A DNA stretch of 64,000 nucleotides from Lachnospiraceae bacterium (lineage in GTDB: Bacteria; Bacillota; Clostridia; Lachnospirales; Lachnospiraceae): the NCBI GenBank assembly GCA_031272985.1, contig JAISSU010000023.1, positions 42,942 through 106,941 on the forward strand, written 5' to 3'. Below the pieces are notes generated by a model. That model made no database searches. It was given only the letters and a program-made list of their open reading frames with translations, and was not told the DNA's origin. Of this stretch, positions 25,436-34,491 are shown piece by piece. Position 1 is the first letter of the stretch. Every line of letters begins with the position of its first letter. A program made the translations under genes and the position numbers.

Positions 25436-26659
25436 CTATGCTTCGGTTACATAAATGCGAATCGCGGACGGCGATACAGCATCATACTTTTTACCTGTAT
25501 AGGTTAGAAGTCCATCCTCTCCTACCGCAAATACCGTGATATCTCCACTGGTGAGATTCCCTGAAAGGAGAAACTTTCCATCCGGAGACAGGCAGATGCC
25601 ACGCGGCATAGTACCTTCACAGTCAATATTTTGCGCAAGTTTGACTCGACCCTTGTCGTCGACTTTAAGAGTTACCAACAGATTATCACCGCCCTCAACC
25701 GTGCAATAGAGAGCTTTTCCATTCGGGTGCGCCAAGATATCCTGAGCGCCCATCGGCCGGGCTTTAATGGAGTATTCCTTACCCCTGTATTCATCGGTTA
25801 GCAATTCTTCTTTTTGCAACAACGCAATTTTGCCTGTTTCATCGTCATATGAAAACACATGAACTTCGCACTTACGCTCGTTATTGGTATATAGTACGGG
25901 CAATGTGGGATGGAAAGAGGCGTAACGCGGGAACAACCCCAAGTCATCCTGATAGACATCGCATAGTTCTATTTTCTCATTTTCCTGATCTACACGAAAA
26001 GTGTAAACGCGATCCATGCCCTTGTCGGGTACTGCAAATATATTGCCCGAAGGGCTCGGCATAACGGCATGCTGACGAGAAAGCACTCTGGTAAGCTGTA
26101 TATGCCCGGTAACAGGGTCGACCAACTTTTGTGAATCGGGAGCAAGACCTTGATTGCTGTGGGTAATATATACGTCCTTTATTGCGTCCAAACTGCCGTC
26201 GTCTTTCAATCCCACAAGCAGGAGTCCCGCGTCGTCCATAAGAACCTTGTTGCCCCAAGAACCATCATCGTTTTTCACGACCTTTGTGACATTGAAGGGA
26301 TCAACATGGCTTGATACCAGCACATGTTTTCTGGTTTTGTCGGTAACGACATAGCAGGGCTCAGGGCAAAGTGAATCAATCCTGCTGATTTGTGTTAGTT
26401 TTCCGGTCTCGGGATCAATCGCAAACGCGAGAACATAGCCGCCTCCACCGAGCTCACCCACACGATTTCCAACCTCGTCTACGCAATAAAGCACAGGTTT
26501 GTCCGGGTGCAGCCATATCTGGCCTGCTGCCACCTCCGGCTTTATTGTTTCAATCAGTTCCAAACTACCATCTTCAGGATCAAATACATAGACGCTTATT
26601 CCCTTATCCGCGGGATGAAAATTCCAATTACCTACATAAGCATACATTTTTTGGGCCAT
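25436..26659 (-). CDS. Beta-propeller lactonase family protein (6-phosphogluconolactonase / carboxy-cis,cis-muconate cyclase type)
   Basis: A 407-residue protein with repeated propeller blades typical of the YbhE/Pgl lactonase family. Repeats include GNWNFHPADKGISVYVFD at the start, PSGNIFAVPDKGMDRVYTF, LAHPNGKALYCTVEGGDN and LSPDGKFLLSGNLTSGDI. The family contains 6-phosphogluconolactonases and enzymes acting on aromatic-pathway lactones. No pentose phosphate gene is near, and it heads the operon with the OYE-type reductase and esterases, so an aromatic-derived lactone is the likelier substrate. The ATG at 26659 follows GGAGG. A perfect 10-bp inverted repeat lies about 45 bp upstream. Fold secure; substrate unknown. 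Confidence 0.85.
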   Translation of the reverse strand: MAQKMYAYVGNWNFHPADKGISVYVFDPEDGSLELIETIKPEVAAGQIWLHPDKPVLYCVDEVGNRVGELGGGGYVLAFAIDPETGKLTQISRIDSLCPEPCYVVTDKTRKHVLVSSHVDPFNVTKVVKNDDGSWGNKVLMDDAGLLLVGLKDDGSLDAIKDVYITHSNQGLAPDSQKLVDPVTGHIQLTRVLSRQHAVMPSPSGNIFAVPDKGMDRVYTFRVDQENEKIELCDVYQDDLGLFPRYASFHPTLPVLYTNNERKCEVHVFSYDDETGKIALLQKEELLTDEYRGKEYSIKARPMGAQDILAHPNGKALYCTVEGGDNLLVTLKVDDKGRVKLAQNIDCEGTMPRGICLSPDGKFLLSGNLTSGDITVFAVGEDGLLTYTGKKYDAVSPSAIRIYVTEA

Positions 26660-26702
26660 ATTAAATTACCTCCATACCTTGATAAATTTGCTGATAATTA
26701 AC

Positions 26703-26746
26703 TAGAATATAATGCTGCACAAATGTTCCTTTGCTCTTATATTCTA
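26703..26746 (-). promoter_or_regulatory. Large inverted repeat upstream of the lactonase operon, probable operator
   Basis: Perfect 10-bp arms TAGAATATAA (26703-26712) and TTATATTCTA (26737-26746) are separated by 24 bp. A possible -10 TATAAG lies in the distal arm, with TTCGAC 17 bp further up. It is the only strong signal between the lactonase start and the terminator at 26832, so it likely controls the second catabolic operon, perhaps through one of the LysR proteins. Confidence 0.5.
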
Positions 26747-26831
26747 TCAAAATGGAAAGTCGAAACCTAACAGGTTTATCATGTTTGGACAAAGCTATTT
26801 ACTTGTAATAAGTTCAAAAACGATAGAAAAA

Positions 26832-26859
26832 AATAACCGCCCAGGCACGGGAGGTTATT
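26832..26859 (-). terminator. Intrinsic terminator after the ABC exporter operon
   Basis: Minus-strand arms AATAACC and GGTTATT, with CCC/GGG pairing inside, are followed by a run of seven T (26833-26827). It separates the exporter operon from the lactonase operon. Apart from this and the inverted repeat at 26703, the 349 nt between 26660 and 27008 hold nothing recognised; 26866-27008 shows no gene or clear motif. Confidence 0.8.
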
Positions 26860-27008
26860 TCAGTAACTAATAATTAATCACCCGAGGCCAGCCGTTTATC
26901 GGTAGCACCTCTTCTGAGTTAATAGTAAGTCGGAAAGACCACTTTGTCAATAGGTTTTCGCAAAATCACGCGCTTACAGATCCGCTTAGTCTTCTTAATA
27001 CGTTAGTT

Positions 27009-28877
27009 TTATAATGCAAGTCCTGTAGAGAATTGTATATTATAAAGTTTTGCGTACATGCCGCCGGGCTTTGAAATTAGTTCATCATGCGTGCCCGTTT
27101 CCACCACTTCGCCGCCTGATATAACCACGATTTTATCAGCATTGCGTATTGTGGAAAGCCTGTGAGCGATGACTAAACAGGTGCGTCCCTTCATTAGCTC
27201 CAACATGGCGTCTTGAATGCGCTTTTCAGTGCGAGTGTCCACCGAACTGGTAGCCTCATCTAAAATCAGAACTTGGGGATCTGAAAGTATGGCCCTTGCT
27301 ATAGCCAAAAGTTGACGCTGGCCCTGCGAGATATTACCGCCATTGTCACTTAATACAGTGTCATAACCATTGGACAGATGGCTTATAAAACCATGGGCGC
27401 CCGCCATTACGGCCGCCTTCTTTACATCCTCGTCTGCATTTTCCGGCGCGCCGTAACGAATATTGTCACGCACCGTCTCTGAAAACAGATATGTATCCTG
27501 CAGTACCATCCCTATCTTTTTACGCAGACTTTCTCTTGTGGCTTTTTTTACATCGATGCCATCTATGCTTATGACGCCCGTATCCGCGTCGTAAAAGCGT
27601 GTCAGCAAACTGATGATCGTTGTTTTGCCCGCTCCCGTCGGACCTACGATTGCCACGGTCTCACCCTCTATTGCCATAATATTCGCGTGCTTTAATACGG
27701 GCGTGCCGGGTATGTAAGAGAATGTTACGTCTTTGAACTCAATTTTACCTTGAACATTCTTTAGTGGAACGGCTTTTGAATCATCGGTTTCTCTTTCTTC
27801 GTCCAATATATCAAATACGCGCTCAGCCGCCGCCAAAGCGCTTTGAATCGTATTAAAGAGGTTTGCAATCATATTTATCGGCGTACCGAGCTGCCTCTTA
27901 TATTGCAATGCGGCAAATACAATACCAATTGTCATACCGGTATTCTTAATTACCATATATCCTCCTATGGCAGCTAATAGCAGATACGATGTATTATTTA
28001 ACAGGTTTGATAAGGGACCCATCGCCCCTGAGACGACGTTTGCCATCATCTCACTTTTTCTGAAATTAGAATTCATTACGTCAAAATCTTCCTTTACACG
28101 CTCTTCCCGCGAAAAAAGACTCACAACCTTAATGCCTGAAATAATTTCTTCTATATAGCCGTTCATAATTCCAAGATCCGTTGACCTTTGTGAAAACAGT
28201 CTGCGCGAGTATATGGTTATTATCCGCGTGAGAATGGCTAACACAGGGATGACAGACAAAGCTATTAAGGTCAAAACAGGGCTTAAGATCAACATGGCAA
28301 TCAAAGTTCCGATAAAATTCAACGCAGCTGAAAACATGGATGTTACATTCTGCGACATCGCTTGCCCTATAGTATCTACGTCGTTAGTAAGGCGGCTCAT
28401 GAGGTCGCCTGTTGAATATGTGTCATAGAACCTTATTGGCATCCGAGATACCGCACCAAAAAGGTCTTCTCTGAGTTTTGACGCCGTGTTTTGCGCTAAT
28501 TTCGCGGAAAATCGTTCCTGCAGATAAGACGATACAACGCTTACGGCATATATTGCGAAAAGCAAAAGACAGACAATTCCCAGACCTCGTATATCGCGTT
28601 TTTCAATATACTTATCCACTACGTCGGCACTTATTCGGGTCGCAACTATGGTTAATACAATTGTCACAGCGCTGATAATAAAAACCGTTACCAATATCGG
28701 AATGTTCGCCGCCAAGTATTTGATAAGTCTGAAAAAGGTCTTTTTCCCCTGTTTGGGCTTCTCAAACATAAAACGCGACGTGGGATCATACCCCGGACGC
28801 CCAAAACCCGTGCCTTGCGGCATGGACTTAGGTCGGGTATTGGTTTGATTATTAGTTTTTTCAGGTGATTCTGACAT
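27009..28877 (-). CDS. ABC half-exporter, membrane plus ATPase domains (canonical partner of likely heterodimer)
   Basis: A 622-residue multidrug-type exporter half. A soluble N-terminal tail (about 1-45) is followed by six membrane helices and a nucleotide-binding domain. That domain has Walker A GPTGAGKTT, signature ISQGQRQL, Walker B LILDEATSSVDTRTE with the catalytic Glu, and IAHRLS with the switch His. The signature ISQGQ departs from LSGGQ, as seen in the partner with the intact catalytic Glu in heterodimers. It follows the half with a degenerate ATPase by 22 nt. Together they probably form a TM287/288 or LmrCD-like exporter. Substrates unknown. Confidence 0.9.
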   Translation of the reverse strand: MSESPEKTNNQTNTRPKSMPQGTGFGRPGYDPTSRFMFEKPKQGKKTFFRLIKYLAANIPILVTVFIISAVTIVLTIVATRISADVVDKYIEKRDIRGLGIVCLLLFAIYAVSVVSSYLQERFSAKLAQNTASKLREDLFGAVSRMPIRFYDTYSTGDLMSRLTNDVDTIGQAMSQNVTSMFSAALNFIGTLIAMLILSPVLTLIALSVIPVLAILTRIITIYSRRLFSQRSTDLGIMNGYIEEIISGIKVVSLFSREERVKEDFDVMNSNFRKSEMMANVVSGAMGPLSNLLNNTSYLLLAAIGGYMVIKNTGMTIGIVFAALQYKRQLGTPINMIANLFNTIQSALAAAERVFDILDEERETDDSKAVPLKNVQGKIEFKDVTFSYIPGTPVLKHANIMAIEGETVAIVGPTGAGKTTIISLLTRFYDADTGVISIDGIDVKKATRESLRKKIGMVLQDTYLFSETVRDNIRYGAPENADEDVKKAAVMAGAHGFISHLSNGYDTVLSDNGGNISQGQRQLLAIARAILSDPQVLILDEATSSVDTRTEKRIQDAMLELMKGRTCLVIAHRLSTIRNADKIVVISGGEVVETGTHDELISKPGGMYAKLYNIQFSTGLAL

Positions 28878-28899
28878 ATTATTTCCCTTTATTCAGGCT

Positions 28900-30621
28900 T
28901 TAAGTTAACGCCGCTTCGCCGAGCTGTGAGACAGCTATTTGACGATAAATCCTGCTGTTTTTGATTAGCTCTTCATGTTTGCCCATAGACTCGATCTTAC
29001 CCTCGTCCATCACAATGATTTTGTCACTGTGCATTATTGATGAAATACGCTGGGCAATAATAAACACCGTAGTATCGCTTAGCTTACTCAAAGCTTTTTG
29101 TATTTTTCTGTCTGTCTCAGTATCAAGAGCGGATGTAGAATCATCAAATATCAATATCTTTGCTCCCCGTGCCAACGTCCTCGCAATGCAAAGACGCTGT
29201 TTTTGTCCACCGGAGAAGTTCTTTCCCCTTTGCTCTACTTGGGAATCATATCCGTTTTCCGCAGACAAAATAAATTCCGTCGCCTGGGCATCGCTTGCAG
29301 AGCGTTCAATTTCAGAAAAGTCACAAGTCTCGTTTCCCCAGCGCAAGTTTTCCCGGATCGTCCCCGCAAATAAAACATTTTCCTGCAAAGTCATGCCTAC
29401 AAACTGCGAAAGGAACTTCCTTGGTATTTTGCGGACATCCGTGCCTCCGATCTTTACTTGTCCCTTTGTCACTTCGTAGAGCCTTGGTATCAACGATACC
29501 AGCGTACTCTTTCCGGAACCGGTAGTACCAATCACCCCAACCGTCTCGCCGCTTTTGGCAGTAAAACAAACATCTTTTAAGACAAATTCGGGATCTGTGT
29601 CATTATATCTGAAGCTGACATTTTCAAAAGATATAGAACTGTCGGCGGGTAATTCGGGTGATGCCGCCTCTTTAATCCGAGGTTCAGTATCCATAACTGC
29701 ATTAATTCGCTTTGCGCTAACCAATGCGCGCGATAAAGTAGTCAACATCATCATCAATTGCATTAAGCTCATTAGAGCCAATGTCATGTATGTCAGCATG
29801 GCCATGATTTTTCCCGACTCTATCTGCCCGTGCGCCGCCATGTTTCCTCCAAACCAATAAAGCGCTATGATACTCATATTCATAACAAAAGTGGATACCG
29901 GATTTAAAAGTATAGTAAGATATGATGACTTAAGGCTCCAATCCTTTAGCTCTAAATTTGATATAAAAAATCGCTTATTCTCCCTCTCCTCTCCCGTAAA
30001 GGCTTTAACGACCTTGACTCCGAGTAGATTCTCCCGCATGACAGTATTGACCCTGTCGAGACGTCCTTGGGTCTGCGCAAATAAAGGCAGAGCTTTTACT
30101 ATGATTACAGCCACGGCAATGGCAAGCAATGGCACTGCCACAAGGAAAATTAATGCTAAACGCGGGCTTAATAGATACGACGCAACCAAGCCTCCTATGC
30201 AAAGAAAAGGTGCCCTTATCCCGCGAAGACCAGTCATGACCATCTGCTGTGTCTGTGTTACATCATTGGTCATACGCGTTATCAGCGAGGAGGTTGTCAG
30301 ATTGTCTATCTCCCGATACGACAGTGTAGTGATTTTATTAAAAAGAGCCCGCCTTACATTAGCACCGAACCGCGAGCCGCCTATTGCACTGAATACACTG
30401 CAAAGATACCCTCCCGCCAGTCCTGCCAAAGCATACAATACCATCACCTTGCCCTTGCTTACTATGTAACTTATATCGCCGTTTACTACACCCACATCTA
30501 TTATATCACTCATGAGAGCAGGTTGCGCAATGTCAGCCAATACCTCTACCGCCATAGCAAGAGGGGCTAACACTGAGACTATCCGAGCGCCTTTTATGTA
30601 TTTCTTAAACAGCCTTAACAT
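28900..30621 (-). CDS. ABC half-exporter with degenerate ATPase site
   Basis: A 573-residue exporter half with six membrane helices. The ATPase domain has Walker A GTTGSGKST, signature FSGGQKQRL, but a Walker B ending LIFDDSTSALD (Asp instead of Glu) and IAQRIS (Gln instead of His). Loss of the catalytic Glu and switch His is the hallmark of the degenerate half of heterodimeric exporters, so it should pair with the downstream half. It overlaps the preceding exporter gene by 7 nt, showing co-translation. Confidence 0.92.
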   Translation of the reverse strand: MLRLFKKYIKGARIVSVLAPLAMAVEVLADIAQPALMSDIIDVGVVNGDISYIVSKGKVMVLYALAGLAGGYLCSVFSAIGGSRFGANVRRALFNKITTLSYREIDNLTTSSLITRMTNDVTQTQQMVMTGLRGIRAPFLCIGGLVASYLLSPRLALIFLVAVPLLAIAVAVIIVKALPLFAQTQGRLDRVNTVMRENLLGVKVVKAFTGEERENKRFFISNLELKDWSLKSSYLTILLNPVSTFVMNMSIIALYWFGGNMAAHGQIESGKIMAMLTYMTLALMSLMQLMMMLTTLSRALVSAKRINAVMDTEPRIKEAASPELPADSSISFENVSFRYNDTDPEFVLKDVCFTAKSGETVGVIGTTGSGKSTLVSLIPRLYEVTKGQVKIGGTDVRKIPRKFLSQFVGMTLQENVLFAGTIRENLRWGNETCDFSEIERSASDAQATEFILSAENGYDSQVEQRGKNFSGGQKQRLCIARTLARGAKILIFDDSTSALDTETDRKIQKALSKLSDTTVFIIAQRISSIMHSDKIIVMDEGKIESMGKHEELIKNSRIYRQIAVSQLGEAALT

Positions 30622-32525
30622 GCCGCCTCCTCTATTGCCTTCTTAAATTGTGTTTCGTAAACTTCACGATAAATACTGCTTTCTTGAAGGAGTGCCTTGT
30701 GAGTGCCTCGCCCCGCCACAGTACCGTTTTCCAGAACAATTATCTCATCGGCTTCCAATATGGTAGAGAGTCTGTGGGCTATGACGACGCTGGTCCTTCC
30801 GGCCAAGAGCGGCGTTATTGCTTCCTGTATGAGGTTTTCAGTGATGGAGTCAAGACTGCTGGTGGCCTCATCCAAAATAAGTATGCGCGGATCCTTAAGT
30901 ATTACTCTGGCAATAGAAAGTCTCTGTTTTTCTCCGCCTGAGAGTTTTAAGCCCCTGTTGCCGACAAGTGTGTCGTACTTATCTTGCTGGCTTATAATGA
31001 AATCATGTATATTAGCTTTTTTGCAGGCCTCCACAATCTCGTCTGCTGTGGCGGACTCTTTCGCGTACAAAAGGTTCTCTTTAATAGTGCTGTTAAAGAG
31101 GTATGTGTCCTGCGTCACCAGACCTATATTCCTACGCAAGTCATACAAGTCAAGGCTTCGCACGTCGCATCCGTCTACCTTAAGCGCACCGCGTGTCACA
31201 TCATAGAGACGGGGTATCAGATTAATAAATGTGGATTTCCCCGCACCCGACGGCCCAACTATGGCTATACTTGAGCCCGCGGGAATTTTCAAGTTAATGT
31301 CTTTTAATATTATTGATTCAGGAATGTAGTAGAAGGAAACATTCTTGAATTCGATGTCCCCTTTAAGCTTATCAACATGTTTAGCTTTAGTATTATTCTT
31401 AATTTCAACCGGGAGATCAAAATATTTAAAAATACGATCAAATAGCGCCAGACTTCGCATGATGTCTACCTGAAACGAAAAAAGCGAATTAATCGGTCCC
31501 ATAAGTCTGCCCATCAGCGCCGTCACCACAGTAATCATTCCTACGTTTAAATCCTTCATACCCACTACGGTGACGCTTGAGGTAACGGGATCCACTATGT
31601 CTTTAGGGTCAAACTTGAACATAATCAAGGCTGCCGCCAAGTAGATAAGCAAAGGCCCGAAATTGTTCAGTACGCCGAAAATCATCGTCATATAGCGACC
31701 GACCAGACTCTCCTTTAGCGCAAGCACTACCACATCTTTGTTTACTTGCTCGAATTTTTCGTATTCTCTTTCTTCTCTTGTGAAAATCTTTACTAAAAGT
31801 GAACCGCTGACCGATAAAGTCTCGTTTAGTATCTGATTCATTTCGTCTTGCTTTGCTTGCGTTTTTTGGGCTAAGGAAAACCGCTTAAGCCCAACGATTT
31901 TTGTGGGTATAATTAATAGAGGCGTGATTACTAAACCCACGATAGCGAGTATCCAGTTTTGTCCGGCCAGAGCGACTACCGTAATAATCAAACTTATCAA
32001 ATTAGATAAAATTTGCTGAAGGGTACCGGCTATCACTTGACGTACCCCGGAAATATCGCTTGTCATACGGGTGATGATGTCGCCTTGGCGTTCGTTTGTG
32101 AAAAAACGCTGTGACATGTTTTGCAAATGCTTATACATTTGATTGCGCATGTCAAACATGATATGCTCGGCCATCCAATTACTCACATAGTTCTGGAAGA
32201 CAGACACCAAATTCGCCAGAATCAGAACGATAAGCGAAGCTAAAATCAGTATCCCGATACGCGTAAGCGGACTATCTAAGAACTTTGTATAGCCTACTGC
32301 CTCAGGGTCTGCGAACACATTTATTACTTCACCTGAAAGTATTGTGGGTATAATACCAAAAAAGCTCGTTGCTCCAAGAAGCAATAATATTATAAAAAGC
32401 TGCAATTTGTATGGTTTCAAATAGCCAAAAGCACGAAAAACCAGCGCCGATGTTATTTTTGGCAACGCCGCCTTTTCTTCGGCCGTCATTGGCCTTTGTC
32501 TTCCGCCGGGTATGCGCTCTCCCAT
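30615..32525 (-). CDS. ABC half-exporter with complete ATPase motifs (likely homodimer)
   Basis: A 636-residue exporter half with six helices and a canonical ATPase domain: Walker A GPSGAGKST, signature LSGGEKQRL, Walker B LILDEATSSLDSITE and IAHRLS. All catalytic residues are present, so it could work as a homodimer beside the heterodimer encoded downstream. It is the first gene of the three-exporter operon, with a promoter about 80 bp upstream. The export cargo cannot be told; the nearby catabolic island might need aromatic efflux, but terminators separate the two. Confidence 0.9.
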   Translation of the reverse strand: MGERIPGGRQRPMTAEEKAALPKITSALVFRAFGYLKPYKLQLFIILLLLGATSFFGIIPTILSGEVINVFADPEAVGYTKFLDSPLTRIGILILASLIVLILANLVSVFQNYVSNWMAEHIMFDMRNQMYKHLQNMSQRFFTNERQGDIITRMTSDISGVRQVIAGTLQQILSNLISLIITVVALAGQNWILAIVGLVITPLLIIPTKIVGLKRFSLAQKTQAKQDEMNQILNETLSVSGSLLVKIFTREEREYEKFEQVNKDVVVLALKESLVGRYMTMIFGVLNNFGPLLIYLAAALIMFKFDPKDIVDPVTSSVTVVGMKDLNVGMITVVTALMGRLMGPINSLFSFQVDIMRSLALFDRIFKYFDLPVEIKNNTKAKHVDKLKGDIEFKNVSFYYIPESIILKDINLKIPAGSSIAIVGPSGAGKSTFINLIPRLYDVTRGALKVDGCDVRSLDLYDLRRNIGLVTQDTYLFNSTIKENLLYAKESATADEIVEACKKANIHDFIISQQDKYDTLVGNRGLKLSGGEKQRLSIARVILKDPRILILDEATSSLDSITENLIQEAITPLLAGRTSVVIAHRLSTILEADEIIVLENGTVAGRGTHKALLQESSIYREVYETQFKKAIEEAAC

Positions 32526-32599
32526 AACCGCTCCTTGAAATCAATATTCTGTCGTTTAGATTAATTGGTATTTTACTTTAATTACTTTTTTCTTTTATT

Positions 32600-32629
32600 A
32601 CTATATTACTTTATTTAGTATTTTATCAA
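32600..32629 (-). promoter_or_regulatory. Promoter of the three-exporter operon
   Basis: -35 TTGATA (32629-32624) and -10 TATAGT (32605-32600), 18 bp apart on the minus strand, in a very AT-rich stretch with repeated ATTACT/TTTA words. Confidence 0.55.
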
Positions 32630-32696
32630 AATAAAAACATTGAATCGAACAAGAAAAAACTTTCCCGAGGCAGGAATTAGCCTGTAGATTTGATTG

Positions 32697-34145
32697 TCAT
32701 ACCGCAAAAAGACTATCCATCTCCACCTCCGAATGTACCGCATAATAGTATTTATTCCGCTTTACTCCATATGTCGTAATTAATGTGGTATGCAGCGCTT
32801 TGTTTGTTTTTGTTTCGTTCGAAAATGCGAGAACTTTCTTTTCCAGCTTTTCGCAATACTCCTTTGTGATTTCAAATTCCCTTACGGCGAATTTTATTTC
32901 ACAAAGATTAATAACGCCGTCCGCACGGTCTATGATTAAATCAATTTGAGCACCCTCGCCTGATACCTTTGATGACCTTCGCCATGATGAAATATTTGCA
33001 ACTACACCTCCTATTCCGAGTGCCTGCCTGATTTGAAGTTCATGTGACAGGCAGACCTGCTCAAACGCATAACCTCGCCAGGCATTATGCGTCCCACCGC
33101 CATAGCCTTTCGCCCAATAATCAGGATCATTGATTTCTCCGGTTCTCAAGAATTTGTTATAGAATAACGCAAACGGATCAATCAGCTGAAAAACCGCCCC
33201 TTTTCCCTTTTTTCCGAAGGCGCGATATTTTCTGATAAAGCCGCAAAGTTCCAAGTCTTTGAGTGTTTCAGTTAAATGTCCATTGTTTAACAGTTTCGCT
33301 TCTTCTGCGATTTCTTCTCTCGTAAGACCTGATGCCTTAGACGCAAGTGTCAATACAATCTTGTGGTGATTTTCTGCGTTATTAAACAATGTTGCAAAAA
33401 GGCTCCTGTATTCGTTTTTCAGTAAAGCGTCGTCACCAAAACACAATAAGTCAATATTTTGCGCCAAACCGTACTTTTTCTCAAACAAATCCAGATAGTA
33501 AGGAATACCGCCAAATACCATATAACTTTCAATTATCTGGTACCTGTTCATCGCAATACCTTTTTCTTTGAAATAACTTTCTGTCTCGGCAAGCGTAAAT
33601 GGCTTTAGATGCATACGTTTAGTAACGCGATTAAATAAACCGCCTGTATTTTCAAACAATTTCTTTACTATCCATGACGTCGCCGAACCGCAGGCAATAA
33701 GAAGAATATCCGATCTTGCGCAAGCAAAACTGTTCCAAAAATATTCAAAAGCCGACAAAAATCCCGAATTCGGTGTATCTAACCAAGGCATTTCATCAAT
33801 AAAAATAACTTTTTTACCCTGCTTGGGTGAATCGGTAATCAGTTTTTCCAACTGCAAAAACGAATCGAACCAATTCTCTTTCTGCTCGAAATCAGTTTTG
33901 CCAAACTTTTCTAAAGCCTCATGAAAAGCCGAAAGCTGTCGTTTCAGGGCTTCCAAAGGCTTTTCTTCTTCGTATTCATTCACACGACCCGTACAGTAAA
34001 AACAAAAATCATTTTCAAAAAACTCTTTTATCAGGTAGGTTTTGCCCACGCGCCTCCTGCCGTAAACAACGACAAACTCAGGCTTATCAGATTCGACATA
34101 CGATTGCATAATGTCGATTTCATATTTTCTTCCTATTAGCCTCAC
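32697..34145 (-). CDS. AAA ATPase of the ATPase_2/DUF234 family
   Basis: A roughly 482-residue ATPase with Walker A GRRRVGKT, Walker B VIFIDEMPW, a central winged-helix region (LTREEIAEEAKLLNNGHLTE), and a C-terminal DUF234-type nuclease-like part (GAQIDLIIDRADGVINLCEIKF) with the Asp and E-x-K pattern of PD-(D/E)XK folds. Cellular function of this prokaryotic family is unknown. An ATG at 34163 is in frame, but GAGGAGG lies five bases before GTG 34145, which is the better start. A palindrome ends just upstream of the ribosome-binding site. It is possibly a mobile or defence-type gene, but no partner is visible. Confidence 0.82.
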   Translation of the reverse strand: MRLIGRKYEIDIMQSYVESDKPEFVVVYGRRRVGKTYLIKEFFENDFCFYCTGRVNEYEEEKPLEALKRQLSAFHEALEKFGKTDFEQKENWFDSFLQLEKLITDSPKQGKKVIFIDEMPWLDTPNSGFLSAFEYFWNSFACARSDILLIACGSATSWIVKKLFENTGGLFNRVTKRMHLKPFTLAETESYFKEKGIAMNRYQIIESYMVFGGIPYYLDLFEKKYGLAQNIDLLCFGDDALLKNEYRSLFATLFNNAENHHKIVLTLASKASGLTREEIAEEAKLLNNGHLTETLKDLELCGFIRKYRAFGKKGKGAVFQLIDPFALFYNKFLRTGEINDPDYWAKGYGGGTHNAWRGYAFEQVCLSHELQIRQALGIGGVVANISSWRRSSKVSGEGAQIDLIIDRADGVINLCEIKFAVREFEITKEYCEKLEKKVLAFSNETKTNKALHTTLITTYGVKRNKYYYAVHSEVEMDSLFAV

Positions 34146-34167
34146 GACGTCCTCCTCACGCATTCCA

Positions 34168-34205
34168 CGGGCTAAATGTGGCTTCTAAGACATAGATTTA
34201 GCCCA
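34168..34205. repeat. Palindrome copy 1 (GGGCTAAAT arms)
   Basis: Arms GGGCTAAAT (34169-34177) and ATTTAGCCC (34196-34204) are perfectly complementary around an 18-nt centre. A second, better copy lies at 34309-34346. This copy falls in the predicted 5' leader of the AAA ATPase gene, directly before its ribosome-binding site. Between the copies, minus-strand promoter-like elements occur (TTGCAA-17-TATTGT, and TTCAAA-16-TATAAT). Confidence 0.75.
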
Positions 34206-34308
34206 CAATCTTCTTCCCTTTCCATTTGAACAATATATCAAAACTCCTTGTTTTGCAAGCTTTTTTTGACATTATTATACGGTCCCGTTCTAATATTTGA
34301 AGAATCAT

Positions 34309-34346
34309 CGGGCTAAATGTGCCTTTTGAAACATACATTTAGCCCG
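34309..34346. repeat. Palindrome copy 2 (CGGGCTAAATGT arms)
   Basis: Perfect 12-bp arms CGGGCTAAATGT (34309-34320) and ACATTTAGCCCG (34335-34346) flank a 14-nt loop. It shares the arm sequence and centre composition with copy 1, 140 bp away. The pair brackets the promoter region of the AAA ATPase and could be operators, paired hairpins or ends of a small mobile element. Nothing else is seen in the 346 nt between 34146 and 34491 except the promoters. Confidence 0.75.
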
Positions 34347-34416
34347 AGCCAGAGCGCGAACTATATTCTATAAGTCCCCAATTTTGTCAATACTGTGTTT
34401 TTTCTTTTGCATTCCT

Positions 34417-34443
34417 TTGAAAATGTCCTTTTTATGTTATAAT
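34417..34443 (+). promoter_or_regulatory. Promoter of the ChW/serine-hydrolase gene
   Basis: -10 TATAAT (34438-34443) with TTGAAA 15 bp upstream (or TTTGAA with 16). It lies downstream of an in-frame ATG at 34384, which supports the later start at 34492. Confidence 0.55.
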
Positions 34444-34491
34444 ATTTTAAGAAAATTATTAGGGTTTGTTTATTACAAATCGGGTGCACAT

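Noticed and set aside
29867..30469. 200-codon plus-strand open frame opposite an ABC exporter gene
   Set aside because: Shadow of the exporter coding sequence; composition is not protein-like and no start signal is present.
34384..34491. Longer N-terminus for the ChW/serine-hydrolase gene
   Set aside because: A TATAAT promoter lies inside the extension, and the signal peptide begins cleanly at 34492.
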